From: Flavobacterium flevense
GTDB taxonomy: Bacteria > Bacteroidota > Bacteroidia > Flavobacteriales > Flavobacteriaceae
Direction of reading: 5' to 3'
Length of the DNA stretch: 64,000 bases
NCBI RefSeq assembly: GCF_900142775.1
Contig: NZ_FRCC01000007.1
Span: forward strand, 1 to 64,000
Part shown: positions 43,682-52,003 of the stretch, piece after piece
How the letters are laid out: each line of letters begins with the position of its first letter
Numbering within the stretch: the stretch's first letter is position 1
Position numbers and translations under genes: made by a program
Notes under the pieces: model-generated
Seen by the model: the letters and a program-made list of their open reading frames with translations, nothing else
Told to the model about the DNA's origin: nothing
Database searches by the model: none

Positions 43682-44674
43682 TTAAAGAGATAACTCTTGT
43701 AATTTTTTCAAAGCCACTAATCCTTTTCCGGAGAATAAGCTTTCTTGAGCTTGTTCAAATCCTTGAAAAGGCGTACATCCTGTTACGGTAGCAATTGCCA
43801 TCGCAGCATTGGCACAAACCACATTATTTTGCGCTTCAGTACCTTTTCCGGAAATAATGTTGAGAAACATCTGAGCCGATTCCTCCACGGTTTTCCCGCC
43901 TTCAATTTCGCTTTGTTGGATTAATCGAACGCCAAAATCTTCCGGATTAATCATTCCTTCGGTACTATGTGTAATTACTTTTGTAGCTCCGGTTAAAGAA
44001 ACTTCATCATATCCATCTAACGCATGTACAATGGTAAAATTACTATCGGTATTTTGATAAAGATAAGCATACATTCGAGCCAATTCAAGATTAAAAACAC
44101 CTAATAATTGGTTTTTAGGAAAGGATGGATTGATCATTGGTCCCAAAATATTAAAAATGGTTCTTACGCCTAATTCTTTTCGAATAGGTCCCACGTTTTT
44201 CATAGCGGGGTGGAATAACGGAGCATGAAGAATACAAATTCCCGCCTGATCCACACATTTTTTTAGAAAATCAGAATCATTACTGAATTTAATGCCTAAA
44301 CTTTCCATTACGTTACTGGACCCCGTAATAGAAGAAACTCCGTAATTCCCGTGTTTGGTCACTTTAATTCCTGCTCCTGCAGTTATAAAAGAGGCTAAAG
44401 TAGAAATGTTGAAAGTGTCTTTTCCATCTCCTCCGGTACCTACTAAATCAATGGTATTATAATCGGATAAATCAATGCGAACACATAATTCCTGAAGTGC
44501 TTCTCTAAAGCCGGCCAACTCTTCAATGCTTATGCTTCGCATCATGTAAACCGTTAGAAAAGCTGCAATTTGGCTGCTGTTATAGTCTCCATTAGAAATG
44601 TTAACCAGAACATTTTTAGCCTCTTCTTTCGAAAGCAATTCGTTATTGATTAATCTGTTTAATATGTTTTTCAT
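43682..44674 (-). CDS. trpD: Anthranilate phosphoribosyltransferase
   Basis: The protein has 330 residues. PRPP-binding signature LVGTGGDGKDTFNIST, KHGNYGVSS, and NVGPIRKELGVRTIFNILGP. It transfers the phosphoribosyl group to anthranilate. It is not fused to trpG, unlike in enterobacteria. Third gene of the operon. Confidence 0.96.
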   Translation of the reverse strand: MKNILNRLINNELLSKEEAKNVLVNISNGDYNSSQIAAFLTVYMMRSISIEELAGFREALQELCVRIDLSDYNTIDLVGTGGDGKDTFNISTLASFITAGAGIKVTKHGNYGVSSITGSSNVMESLGIKFSNDSDFLKKCVDQAGICILHAPLFHPAMKNVGPIRKELGVRTIFNILGPMINPSFPKNQLLGVFNLELARMYAYLYQNTDSNFTIVHALDGYDEVSLTGATKVITHSTEGMINPEDFGVRLIQQSEIEGGKTVEESAQMFLNIISGKGTEAQNNVVCANAAMAIATVTGCTPFQGFEQAQESLFSGKGLVALKKLQELSL

Positions 44675-44769
44675 TTTTTTTAAGTTGCTAAGAATCTAAG
44701 GAACTAAGGTTCTGAGTTTTTATTAACTGAATACTAATTCCGATAACTATCGGAACTGCTAACTGAGTA

Positions 44770-45336
44770 CTATGAATTCACCCAGTTTTCAAGCATTTTC
44801 TTTCCATTAGGAGTCAACACACTTTCCGGATGAAACTGAACTCCGCGAACATCATACGTTTTGTGACGCAAAGACATTAGCTGACCATTTTCGTCAAAAG
44901 AAGTCGCTTCTAAACTTTCCGGTAGCGTGGCATCAACCACCCATGAATGGTAACGGCCTACTTCAAATTCGTTCTCTAATCCCTGAAATAAAATTTCATC
45001 GTTAACCACCGTTTTTACTTTTGTAGCCACACCGTGATAGACTTTGTCTAAGTTAGAAAGTGTTCCGCCATAAACTTCGCCAATCGCTTGCTGACCCAGG
45101 CAAACGCCAAAAATACTTTTGGTAGCGCCATATTTTGCAATAACAGGTTTCAACAAACCGGCTTCATCAGGAATTCCCGGTCCGGGAGACAAAAGGATTT
45201 TGTCGAAATGAGCAATTTCGTCTAATTCGAATTCGTCATTTCTGTACACCGTAACCTCACAATTCAAATCTTCCAGATAATGCACTAAATTGTACGTGAA
45301 ACTATCGTAATTATCTATAACTAGTATTTTCTTCAT
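44770..45336 (-). CDS. trpG: Anthranilate synthase glutaminase subunit
   Basis: The protein has 188 residues and is a class I glutamine amidotransferase. The nucleophile Cys is in FGVCLGQQAIGEV, the His-Glu pair is in GVQFHPESVL, and LSPGPGIPDEAG is the oxyanion loop. It supplies ammonia to TrpE and may also serve PabB. It lies 130 bp downstream of trpE across a spacer with a C-rich imperfect repeat (45340-45470). Confidence 0.95.
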   Translation of the reverse strand: MKKILVIDNYDSFTYNLVHYLEDLNCEVTVYRNDEFELDEIAHFDKILLSPGPGIPDEAGLLKPVIAKYGATKSIFGVCLGQQAIGEVYGGTLSNLDKVYHGVATKVKTVVNDEILFQGLENEFEVGRYHSWVVDATLPESLEATSFDENGQLMSLRHKTYDVRGVQFHPESVLTPNGKKMLENWVNS

Positions 45337-45468
45337 TTTTTCTCCCCCAACCCTCCGAAGAGGGGAGAACCTATTGAGGGAATATAGGTTTTTAATATTT
45401 TTTATTTTTTTATTTTAGTCTCGCTTTATCTCCTTTGGGAAGTCCTGAGGCTTCGGGAGAGGAGGGGA

Positions 45469-46869
45469 TTATATTGTTTCTGCTAAATCCAAAGCCGTAT
45501 TTAAGGCTCTTAATTTGTTATATACTTCCTGCATTTCGCTTTCTTCATCAGAGCTGGCTACGATTCCGGCTCCGGCTTGAGAATGCAATTGATGGTTTTT
45601 GCTCAGGAAAGTACGAATCATAATGGCGTGATTAAAATTGCCTTCAAAATCCATAAAACCGATAGCACCACCATAAAAATTACGATTTGTTTTTTCGTAA
45701 TCCTCAATTAGCTGCATGGCTCTGTGTTTTGGAGCACCGCTTAAAGTTCCGGCAGGGAAAGTATCGGCAACCACCTGCATAGCGGTGGCATTGTCATGCA
45801 AATGGCCCGTAACTTTTGAAACCAGGTGGATTACATGGGAGAAAAACTGAACTTCTCTGTAACGCTCTACATTTACATTGTGTCCGTGACGACTCAAATC
45901 ATTTCGAGCCAAATCAACAAGCATTACATGTTCGCTGTTTTCTTTTTTATCTTCTGATAATTGTTTGGCTAAAACCGCATCTTTTTCATCATCACCTGTT
46001 CTTTTAAATGTTCCGGCAATGGGATGAATTTCTGCTTTACGGTCTTTTACGATAATTTGGGCTTCAGGCGAAGAACCAAATATTTTAAAATCACCATAAT
46101 CAAAAAAGAACAGGTAAGGGGATGGGTTGATACTTCTTAAAGCTCTGTACACATTAAATTCATCTCCTTTAAAACCTTGAGTAAATCGTCTGGAAAGAAC
46201 CAATTGGAACACATCTCCACGGAAACAATGTTTTTTAGCTAAAGCTACATTGTGTTTGAATTCTTCGTCAGTTAAATTCGAAAAACCTTCACCTTCTTTT
46301 GTGAATTTATACGAAGGAATATTTCTGGATTGCATTAATTGCTCAATTTCAGCAATATTGTTTCGCTCATCCAGACTGTGACAGAAAATATAAGCCTCAT
46401 TTTTAAAATGATTGATGGCAATAATATTTTGGTAAACTGCATAATATACATCCGGAATGGTATTGCTGTTTTCTTTTTTAGCGATGGTTACTTTTTCAAA
46501 ATAACGAACGGCATCATAAGAAATGTATCCAAACAATCCATTGTAGATGAATTTGAAACTGTTTTTCTCTGATTGGAATTGTCCTGAGAATTGCTGAATT
46601 ACTTCCGGAATATTGGTTTGTGCATCGATAGCAATTGTTTCGGTAGTTCCGTCAGGAAATTGTTTGAAAATAGTTTCGTTTTCAATTTTTATCGAAGCAA
46701 TCGGGTTGCAACAGATATAAGAAAAACTATTATCGTTTCCGTGATAATCGCTGCTTTCCAGCAAAAGACTGTTAGGAAATTTATCTCTTATTTTAAAATA
46801 CACACTAACAGGAGTGATCGTGTCAGCCAGTATTTGCTTGAATTTTGTATTTAGTTTAAATTGTTTCAA
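45469..46869 (-). CDS. trpE: Anthranilate synthase component I
   Basis: The protein has 466 residues and is a chorismate-utilising fold. The N-terminal part includes LLESSDYHGNDNSFSYICCNP, the region of the tryptophan feedback site (LLES motif, residues about 35-38). The C-terminal catalytic part has PSPYLFFFDYGDFKIFGSSPE, PIAGTFKRTGD, EHVMLVDLARNDL, TFPAGTLSGAPK and FYGGAIGF. It makes anthranilate with TrpG. First structural gene of the operon, preceded by the leader peptide and attenuator. Confidence 0.96.
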   Translation of the reverse strand: MKQFKLNTKFKQILADTITPVSVYFKIRDKFPNSLLLESSDYHGNDNSFSYICCNPIASIKIENETIFKQFPDGTTETIAIDAQTNIPEVIQQFSGQFQSEKNSFKFIYNGLFGYISYDAVRYFEKVTIAKKENSNTIPDVYYAVYQNIIAINHFKNEAYIFCHSLDERNNIAEIEQLMQSRNIPSYKFTKEGEGFSNLTDEEFKHNVALAKKHCFRGDVFQLVLSRRFTQGFKGDEFNVYRALRSINPSPYLFFFDYGDFKIFGSSPEAQIIVKDRKAEIHPIAGTFKRTGDDEKDAVLAKQLSEDKKENSEHVMLVDLARNDLSRHGHNVNVERYREVQFFSHVIHLVSKVTGHLHDNATAMQVVADTFPAGTLSGAPKHRAMQLIEDYEKTNRNFYGGAIGFMDFEGNFNHAIMIRTFLSKNHQLHSQAGAGIVASSDEESEMQEVYNKLRALNTALDLAETI

Positions 46870-46918
46870 TTGGAATAAATTTAAAATTTGTAAGCATTTG
46901 TTTTAATTCGTTTGGCAT

Positions 46919-46993
46919 AAAAAAAAGGCCTGTCGTGATGACAAGCCTTTATATATTTATAGATAATAATACCATAGGAGCTTAGTTCACGAC
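46919..46993 (-). terminator. trp attenuator: terminator plus competing antiterminator segment
   Basis: Terminator stem AAGGCTTGTC (46949-46940) pairs with GACAGGCCTT (46934-46925) over loop ATCAC, followed by a U-run to 46919. The RNA segment GUCGUGA (46993-46987), starting at the last base of the leader stop codon, is exactly complementary to UCACGAC (46938-46932) in the terminator loop and 3' arm. The two pairings exclude each other. A ribosome at the leader stop codon covers GUCGUGA and lets the terminator form. Confidence 0.85.
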
Positions 46994-47043
46994 TATTGAC
47001 GTAAATTGTTCCACCACCAAGTATTATTTATAATTGTTTTCAT
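46993..47043 (-). CDS. trpL: trp operon leader peptide with three consecutive Trp codons
   Basis: This 16-codon frame reads MKTIINNTWWWNNLRQ then TAG. The three TGG codons are at 47019-47011. It is followed by an antiterminator/terminator pair upstream of trpE. Three adjacent Trp codons in a 16-codon frame placed between promoter and trpE is the hallmark of transcription attenuation by ribosome stalling. With the promoter spacing used for rnpB the transcript begins at the A of this ATG, so the leader peptide would be translated from a leaderless mRNA. Confidence 0.88.
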   Translation of the reverse strand: MKTIINNTWWWNNLRQ

Positions 47044-47047
47044 GTTG

Positions 47048-47078
47048 CAAATATAGTAATGTAATTTTAATTTTCAAA
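47048..47078 (-). promoter_or_regulatory. trp operon promoter
   Basis: On the minus strand TTTG (47078-47075), exactly 19 bp, then TATATTTG (47055-47048): a perfect match to the Bacteroidota consensus. The predicted start is about 47043. Confidence 0.85.
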
Positions 47079-47188
47079 TACTATAAAATAAAAAAATGAC
47101 GTTTAATTCGAAAAAAAAGCAAAATTTTGGCAAAAAAGAAACCCCGACAAGTAAATGCCGGGGCTGTCTTAAGTAAAATGGGTATGTA

Positions 47189-47755
47189 TTAGAATTTTAA
47201 AGCTACTGCTAATTCAAATTCGTCATTGATTGTTTTGTCTCCTAAACCTTCAAAGAAATTTCCAGAACCGTATTTAATGTCATATTTAGTTCTGTCAACA
47301 TTGAAAGCTGTTGTGGCAGTATTTCCTTTTACAGTAATATCAAAATTAACCGGTTTAGTGATTCCTTTGATTGTTAAATCAGCAGTTACATTGTAAATAT
47401 CTTTTGCTTTACTTCCAATTTTTTTGAAAACTAAAGTAGCTGTTGGGTATTTATCTGTTCCAAAGAAATCATCCGCTTTAAGGTGACCGTTTAATTTTCC
47501 TTGGTATTCACCAGTTAAATCAGTGGCAGTAAGAGAAGTCATGTCAACAGTAAAAGAACCACCTGCTAATTTTTTTCCTTTAAATACTACAGCACCATCT
47601 TTAAAGTTTACTGTTCCTGAGTGTTCTCCGGTTACTTTTTTACCTACCCATTTGATAGTAGAGGCTTTAGTGTCAATTTTTTTAGTTTGTGCATTTACTG
47701 AAATGCTTGCTACTGCTACGAATAATGCTACTGCAATTGTTTTTAAATTTTTCAT
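47189..47755 (-). CDS. YceI family periplasmic protein
   Basis: The protein has 188 residues. Signal peptide of about 22 residues (KTIAVALFVAVASISVNAQ). The lipocalin-like YceI beta-barrel is marked by STIKWVGKKVTGEHSGTV, GSFTVDMTSLTATDL, HLKADDFFGTDKYPTATLVF and a tail INDEFELAVALKF. The family binds polyisoprenoids or quinone-like lipids in the periplasm. It lies 29 bp after the nitroreductase gene, so it is probably the last gene of the MarR-controlled operon. Confidence 0.92.
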   Translation of the reverse strand: MKNLKTIAVALFVAVASISVNAQTKKIDTKASTIKWVGKKVTGEHSGTVNFKDGAVVFKGKKLAGGSFTVDMTSLTATDLTGEYQGKLNGHLKADDFFGTDKYPTATLVFKKIGSKAKDIYNVTADLTIKGITKPVNFDITVKGNTATTAFNVDRTKYDIKYGSGNFFEGLGDKTINDEFELAVALKF

Positions 47756-47784
47756 TTTGTTTTAAATTTGATTTTAATTAATAA

Positions 47785-48417
47785 TTATAGAGTGATAAAT
47801 AATTCTTCTTCTGATTTTCTGACTTTTTTATAATGTTGTGTGTCATCTGCTTCGTGTCTGTAACCTAATGTTGCAATAAGCGAAGTGTTAAGGTTTAATT
47901 TTTCCAACCCTAAAATTTCATTTACCTGTTCCGGAACAAATCCTTCCATAGGCGTTACGTCAATTTTTAATTCAGCAGCAGCATTCAATAAGTTGCCTAA
48001 TGCTAAGTAAGTTTGTTTTGAAGTCCAGATATTTTTTGAATCATCCGGTAAACTTACAATTTTTGATTTCATAAAATCGCCGTAACCTTCTATTGATGCA
48101 ACAGGAATGTTTCTTACTGTACTAATAGTATTAATGTAATCATCAATATCCGTATTTTCCAGTTTTGTTTTATTTGCAAAAATAATAAGGTGAGAGGCTT
48201 CTGTAATTTGAGATTGTCCCCAGGCTGCAGGTTGAATTTTAGCTCTTAGTTCAGGATTTTCAACAATAATTATTTGGTAAGGCTGTAATCCGTAAGATGA
48301 GGAGCTTAAACGAATTGCTTCTTTCAGGATGTTTAAATCTTCTGTTGCTATTTTTTTGGTTGCATCAAATTTCTTTGTTGCGTATCTCCAGTTTTGATTT
48401 TCTATAAAATTGCTCAT
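47785..48417 (-). CDS. NAD(P)H-dependent nitroreductase-family oxidoreductase
   Basis: The protein has 210 residues. Typical features are NWRYATKKFDATKKI at the N-terminus (FMN phosphate contacts), RLSSSSYGLQPYQIIIV, TSKQTYLALGNLLNAAAEL and MEGFVPEQVNEIL. It is an FMN enzyme of the NfsB/DrgA type that reduces nitro compounds or quinones with NAD(P)H. It starts 7 bp after the MarR stop, so the two are co-transcribed. It likely answers the same electrophile signal that MarR senses. Confidence 0.92.
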   Translation of the reverse strand: MSNFIENQNWRYATKKFDATKKIATEDLNILKEAIRLSSSSYGLQPYQIIIVENPELRAKIQPAAWGQSQITEASHLIIFANKTKLENTDIDDYINTISTVRNIPVASIEGYGDFMKSKIVSLPDDSKNIWTSKQTYLALGNLLNAAAELKIDVTPMEGFVPEQVNEILGLEKLNLNTSLIATLGYRHEADDTQHYKKVRKSEEELFITL

Positions 48418-48424
48418 GATTGTT

Positions 48425-48880
48425 TTATTTATTTCGGTATTTTTCCAGTAATGTATTTAATTGTTCTAATTCTGTTGTGTTTAAATTGCTTGTCATCGCA
48501 TTTTCGTGTGCATTTACTTTAGGATCTAATTCGCTTAAAACATCTAATCCTTTTTGTGTAATCAGTACTTCAATTTTACGTCTGTTATCAGGGCAAACAT
48601 TTCGGGTAACTAATTCTTTTAACAATAGCTTATCTACCAGTCTTGTTGTGTTACTGGTTTTTGCCACCATTCGCTCCTGAATCACGCACATATTAGCAGG
48701 ATTTCCTTTTTGACCTCTCAAAATTCGCAATACATTGTATTGTTCCCCTGATAAATCATAAGGTTTCAAAATCTCATTAAATTTTTCACTTAAAATATTC
48801 TGTGTATACATGATATTGAGAATAATTTTTTTTGAAATATTTAATGCAACGGTACTTTTTATTTCATCTTCAATTTTCAT
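48425..48880 (-). CDS. MarR family transcriptional regulator
   Basis: The protein has 151 residues. Winged helix-turn-helix: YDLSGEQYNVLRILRGQKG, then ERMVAKTSNTTRLVDKLLLKELVTR and the wing NRRKIEVLITQKGLDVL. It has a single Cys in the wing region (RNVCPDNRRK), a possible redox site. It heads the operon with nitroreductase and YceI and should autorepress through the operator at 48905-48943. Such MarR proteins release DNA on binding phenolic or quinone ligands. Confidence 0.9.
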   Translation of the reverse strand: MKIEDEIKSTVALNISKKIILNIMYTQNILSEKFNEILKPYDLSGEQYNVLRILRGQKGNPANMCVIQERMVAKTSNTTRLVDKLLLKELVTRNVCPDNRRKIEVLITQKGLDVLSELDPKVNAHENAMTSNLNTTELEQLNTLLEKYRNK

Positions 48881-48904
48881 TCCAATACTTGTTTTGTTTG
48901 TTGG

Positions 48905-48943
48905 TACAAATGTAACACTTTTTTTATTTGTATATACAAATGT
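48905..48943 (-). promoter_or_regulatory. Promoter/operator of the marR operon
   Basis: ATTTGTATATACAAAT (48926-48941) is a perfect 16-bp palindrome covering the -33 region. TACAAATGT occurs at 48905-48913 and 48935-48943, 30 bp apart. The -7 box on the minus strand is TACATTTG (48914-48907). Confidence 0.6.
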
Positions 48944-49142
48944 TACAACGAAAAATTTAATTTTTTTTTAGTCGAAACAGGTGATTTGTCTGTGAACTAC
49001 TGATTTTGCTGGTTTTTTTTGTTTTTCTTTCGAATAAAAAAAATACTGATTTTAGTTTAAAACCGATTTGTTTTTAATAAATCAGTTTTAGGAGGAGTGA
49101 TTTTATCTCAAAATGTATACAAAAAGGAAAGATAAAATTGCA

Positions 49143-50357
49143 TTATAATTCATTTTCCTGTTGATGTAGCAATTTTCTTGTTTCCTGAATCGATCTTTTT
49201 CTTTTAATAGAGGTAAACATAATTCCTAACATCATAATTATTGCGGTTAAAAGAATTACCTGTATAATAAGAGATTGATTCACTAAAGGAATTTGACTTT
49301 CCGGAACGATGGATAAAAATAAAAGGATGGTAATTAATCCTCTGGGAGCAACAAATAATAAAGGGAATAAGGGGATTTTCGAAATTTTTAATTGTAAAAA
49401 ACGCAAAATAAGAATGATTCCCACAATAACTAAAGCCCAAAGAATGGAATCCGGATTAATGATTTCAGAGGTTTTGATCAGGTAACCAAACAGTAAAAAG
49501 AACAAAGCTCTGATTAAAAAAGTAGCTTCAATAATTAACTCTTTAAATTTTTGAACCTCTTTGTTTAACAAATCCAGCCTGAACTGATGTGCCCATCGGT
49601 AATGTTTTAATTCGTCTAAGTTTCCTATAGATAATCCAAAAACCATGATGAAAACAAGAGCCGGTAAATGAAATATTTTAGAAATTTCATAAATCAATAT
49701 GATAAGCAAAACAATTGGGACAAACTTGATGTGATGGTCTATTTTATTTAAAAGAAAGGAAAGTAAAATAGTAGCAACAAAAGAAATAATAATGATAATT
49801 ATAATTTCTAAACAAAAATAAGCAAATGTATGGACTCCAAAACTAGTGTTGAAAGCCATGAAATTAAAAAAGATAACCCCAAAGATATCGGATAAACTAC
49901 TTTCATAGATGACAAATTCTTTGTGACTTTGACGTAAATTACGAACACTGGGAATAGCTATTGAACTACTAATTACACAAAACGGAATAGCATTGCTTAG
50001 ACAGGTTTTAAAATCATATTCAGTGTAATAATAAAAAAGATAGGCAAGGGCAAAAGCCATGGCAATTAATGGTAAAAAAGAGCCTAAAGTAGATTTTTTT
50101 ATCAGACTGATTTTGGATTTATTTAATTCCAGCTCTAAGGATCCTTCCAGTACAATTAAAATTAAACCCAGTGTTCCTAAAATGGGTAGGGTAGAACTTA
50201 AATCAGGAAGTTCTATGACGAAAAAAGTAGTTATTTCTTTTACTATCCAACCTAAAAGCAGCAACAAAATAACAGAAGGAATTTTTGTTTTTGAAGCGCT
50301 GAGATCAAATAAATAAGAAACCAATAATAAGATGCAAAGTGAAATTATAATTGTCAT
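49143..50357 (-). CDS. Cation:proton antiporter (CPA family)
   Basis: The protein has 404 residues with about 12 hydrophobic segments. It opens IIISLCILLLVSYLFDLSASK and contains IPSVILLLLLGWIVKE, PILGTLGLILIVLEGSLELE and NAIPFCVISSSIAIPSVR (the unwound transport-region type of motif), with LFVAPRGLITILLFLS near the end. It is a Na+(K+)/H+ exchanger in the inner membrane without a regulatory C-terminal domain. Single gene. Confidence 0.88.
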   Translation of the reverse strand: MTIIISLCILLLVSYLFDLSASKTKIPSVILLLLLGWIVKEITTFFVIELPDLSSTLPILGTLGLILIVLEGSLELELNKSKISLIKKSTLGSFLPLIAMAFALAYLFYYYTEYDFKTCLSNAIPFCVISSSIAIPSVRNLRQSHKEFVIYESSLSDIFGVIFFNFMAFNTSFGVHTFAYFCLEIIIIIIISFVATILLSFLLNKIDHHIKFVPIVLLIILIYEISKIFHLPALVFIMVFGLSIGNLDELKHYRWAHQFRLDLLNKEVQKFKELIIEATFLIRALFFLLFGYLIKTSEIINPDSILWALVIVGIILILRFLQLKISKIPLFPLLFVAPRGLITILLFLSIVPESQIPLVNQSLIIQVILLTAIIMMLGIMFTSIKRKRSIQETRKLLHQQENEL

Positions 50358-50587
50358 ATATTCTATTTTTTATACCATATAAGAGTCAAGAATGTGAACC
50401 AGATGGTATCTTTAAGCTGAAATATGCTTTATTCAGATGTTAAAATATAAAAAAAAATATAATTTAAAGACTTTGCGAATTGGTTTTAAGTTATTTTTTT
50501 GAGTTGTTGCACACTCTTTTTTTTAGAATTGTTATAAAAGCTTTAAAATCAGTTGTTTTTTTATAAGGTTACGAAACAAACAGTAAT

Positions 50588-50881
50588 TTAATTTTCATAT
50601 AATAAAAGGCGGTTTCTAACTTTTAATAATTCGGTCTGTAAAGCGTCAATTTTTTGAAGTAAGTTCAGTACAACGTCGATTCCTTCAATATTTACCTCTA
50701 ATTCTTTGTGCATGCGTACTATCTTTTCAATTTCATAAATTGATTCTTTGTGAACATATTGAACATGGTCTACAAACTGAATTTCTATCAGACCATTTTC
50801 ATTCAAAGTATTAAAAAAGTTTACTTCTAATTTATAATGTTGACAGAGTGTATTTAGAGGAATAAAATTTTCGGTATTCAT
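50588..50881 (-). CDS. cbpM: Chaperone modulator CbpM
   Basis: The protein has 97 residues. It is MerR-like and all-helical: [29 protein letters not shown] and [30 protein letters not shown] (cited by their starts at residues 6 and 49). CbpM binds the J domain of CbpA and inhibits it. It starts 4 bp inside the end of the cbpA gene, which confirms the pair. Confidence 0.88.
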   Translation of the reverse strand: MNTENFIPLNTLCQHYKLEVNFFNTLNENGLIEIQFVDHVQYVHKESIYEIEKIVRMHKELEVNIEGIDVVLNLLQKIDALQTELLKVRNRLLLYEN

Positions 50882-51777
50882 GATGTTCTTAATTTAGAAA
50901 GTTCAGTAAATAATTCAGTTTCTTTATTCGAAAGATTCGTTGGGATTTTGATTTGGAATGTAATGTATAAATCGCCAAATTCTCCTTCTTTTTTGTAAAC
51001 AGGAAAGCCTTTTCCTTTCAGTTTTACCTTAGCACCATTTTGGGTTCCGGGATTTATTTTTAATTTTACTTTTCCGTCAAATGTCGCTACGGTGATTTCT
51101 CCTCCTAATACGGCTTTGTATAAATCAATGGTTTCTGTTACATAGAGGTTTTCTTTATCTCTTTTAAAAACAGGATGATTGTTAATTGAAAAAGTAATGT
51201 ATAAATCCCCTTTAGGACCACCGCCGCTGCCTTCACCACCATGTCCGGCAATTTTGATTGTTTGTCCGTTCTCGATACCTGCCGGAATGGTAAAACGAAT
51301 ATTCTTGTCATTTACAGTAATTGTTTGTTTGTGCGTTGTGTAAGCATCTTCTAAATTTAATTGCAATTCACTGCTGAAATCGGAACCTTTAAAGGCATGA
51401 CTTCTGCCGCGGCTTCTGCTGTTATTTCCAAAAAGCGAATCAAAAAAATCAGAATAATCGTCACCGTCTCTTCCGTAAGAATTGAAATCTTCATCGGATT
51501 GACTTTTACTGTAATATCTCTGTTGCTGATTTGCTTTTTCAAACTCTGAAGCATGTTGCCAGTTTTCACCGTAAGCATCATATTTTTTCCTCTTTTCAGC
51601 ATTGCCTAAAACTTCGTTGGCTTCGTTTATTTGTTTGAATTTTTGCTCCGCTTCTTTATCATTAGGATTGATGTCGGGATGGTATTTTCGGGCTAGTTTC
51701 CGGTAAGCCTTTTTTATTTCGGCATCAGTTGCTTTTTTGTCTATTTCTAATATTTTGTAATAGTCTATAAATGCCAT
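50878..51777 (-). CDS. cbpA: DnaJ-type co-chaperone CbpA
   Basis: The protein has 299 residues. J domain at 1-70 with His33-Pro-Asp35 in [12 protein letters not shown] Gly/Ser/Arg-rich linker ([14 protein letters not shown]) follows, then two DnaJ C-terminal beta domains ([42 protein letters not shown], cited by start at about 160; [22 protein letters not shown]). The Cys-rich zinc finger of DnaJ is absent, as expected for CbpA. It stimulates DnaK and is modulated by CbpM. Confidence 0.93.
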   Translation of the reverse strand: MAFIDYYKILEIDKKATDAEIKKAYRKLARKYHPDINPNDKEAEQKFKQINEANEVLGNAEKRKKYDAYGENWQHASEFEKANQQQRYYSKSQSDEDFNSYGRDGDDYSDFFDSLFGNNSRSRGRSHAFKGSDFSSELQLNLEDAYTTHKQTITVNDKNIRFTIPAGIENGQTIKIAGHGGEGSGGGPKGDLYITFSINNHPVFKRDKENLYVTETIDLYKAVLGGEITVATFDGKVKLKINPGTQNGAKVKLKGKGFPVYKKEGEFGDLYITFQIKIPTNLSNKETELFTELSKLRTS

Positions 51778-51938
51778 ATTGAATTATTTTTAATTACTAT
51801 TTCGTTAGCGCTCTTATAGAATTTCCTTAGGGAAATATCAAAATCTGATTTGGTTTTTGTTGTCTTACTACTATAAAATTACTCAAAATTCAATTGAAAA
51901 AAGCCATATAATACTTTTATTTTTTGGTTTAAAAACAA

Positions 51939-51973
51939 AAAATGCCTGAACAAATAAATCGTTCAGGCATTTT
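51939..51973. terminator. Terminator after the CPA2 antiporter gene
   Basis: AAAATGCCTGAAC (51939-51951) pairs with GTTCAGGCATTTT (51961-51973), perfect 13-bp stem with T/A-rich flanks. Confidence 0.85.
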
Positions 51974-52003
51974 ACTTTTATAAAAAACTAAATTTCGAAA
52001 AAA

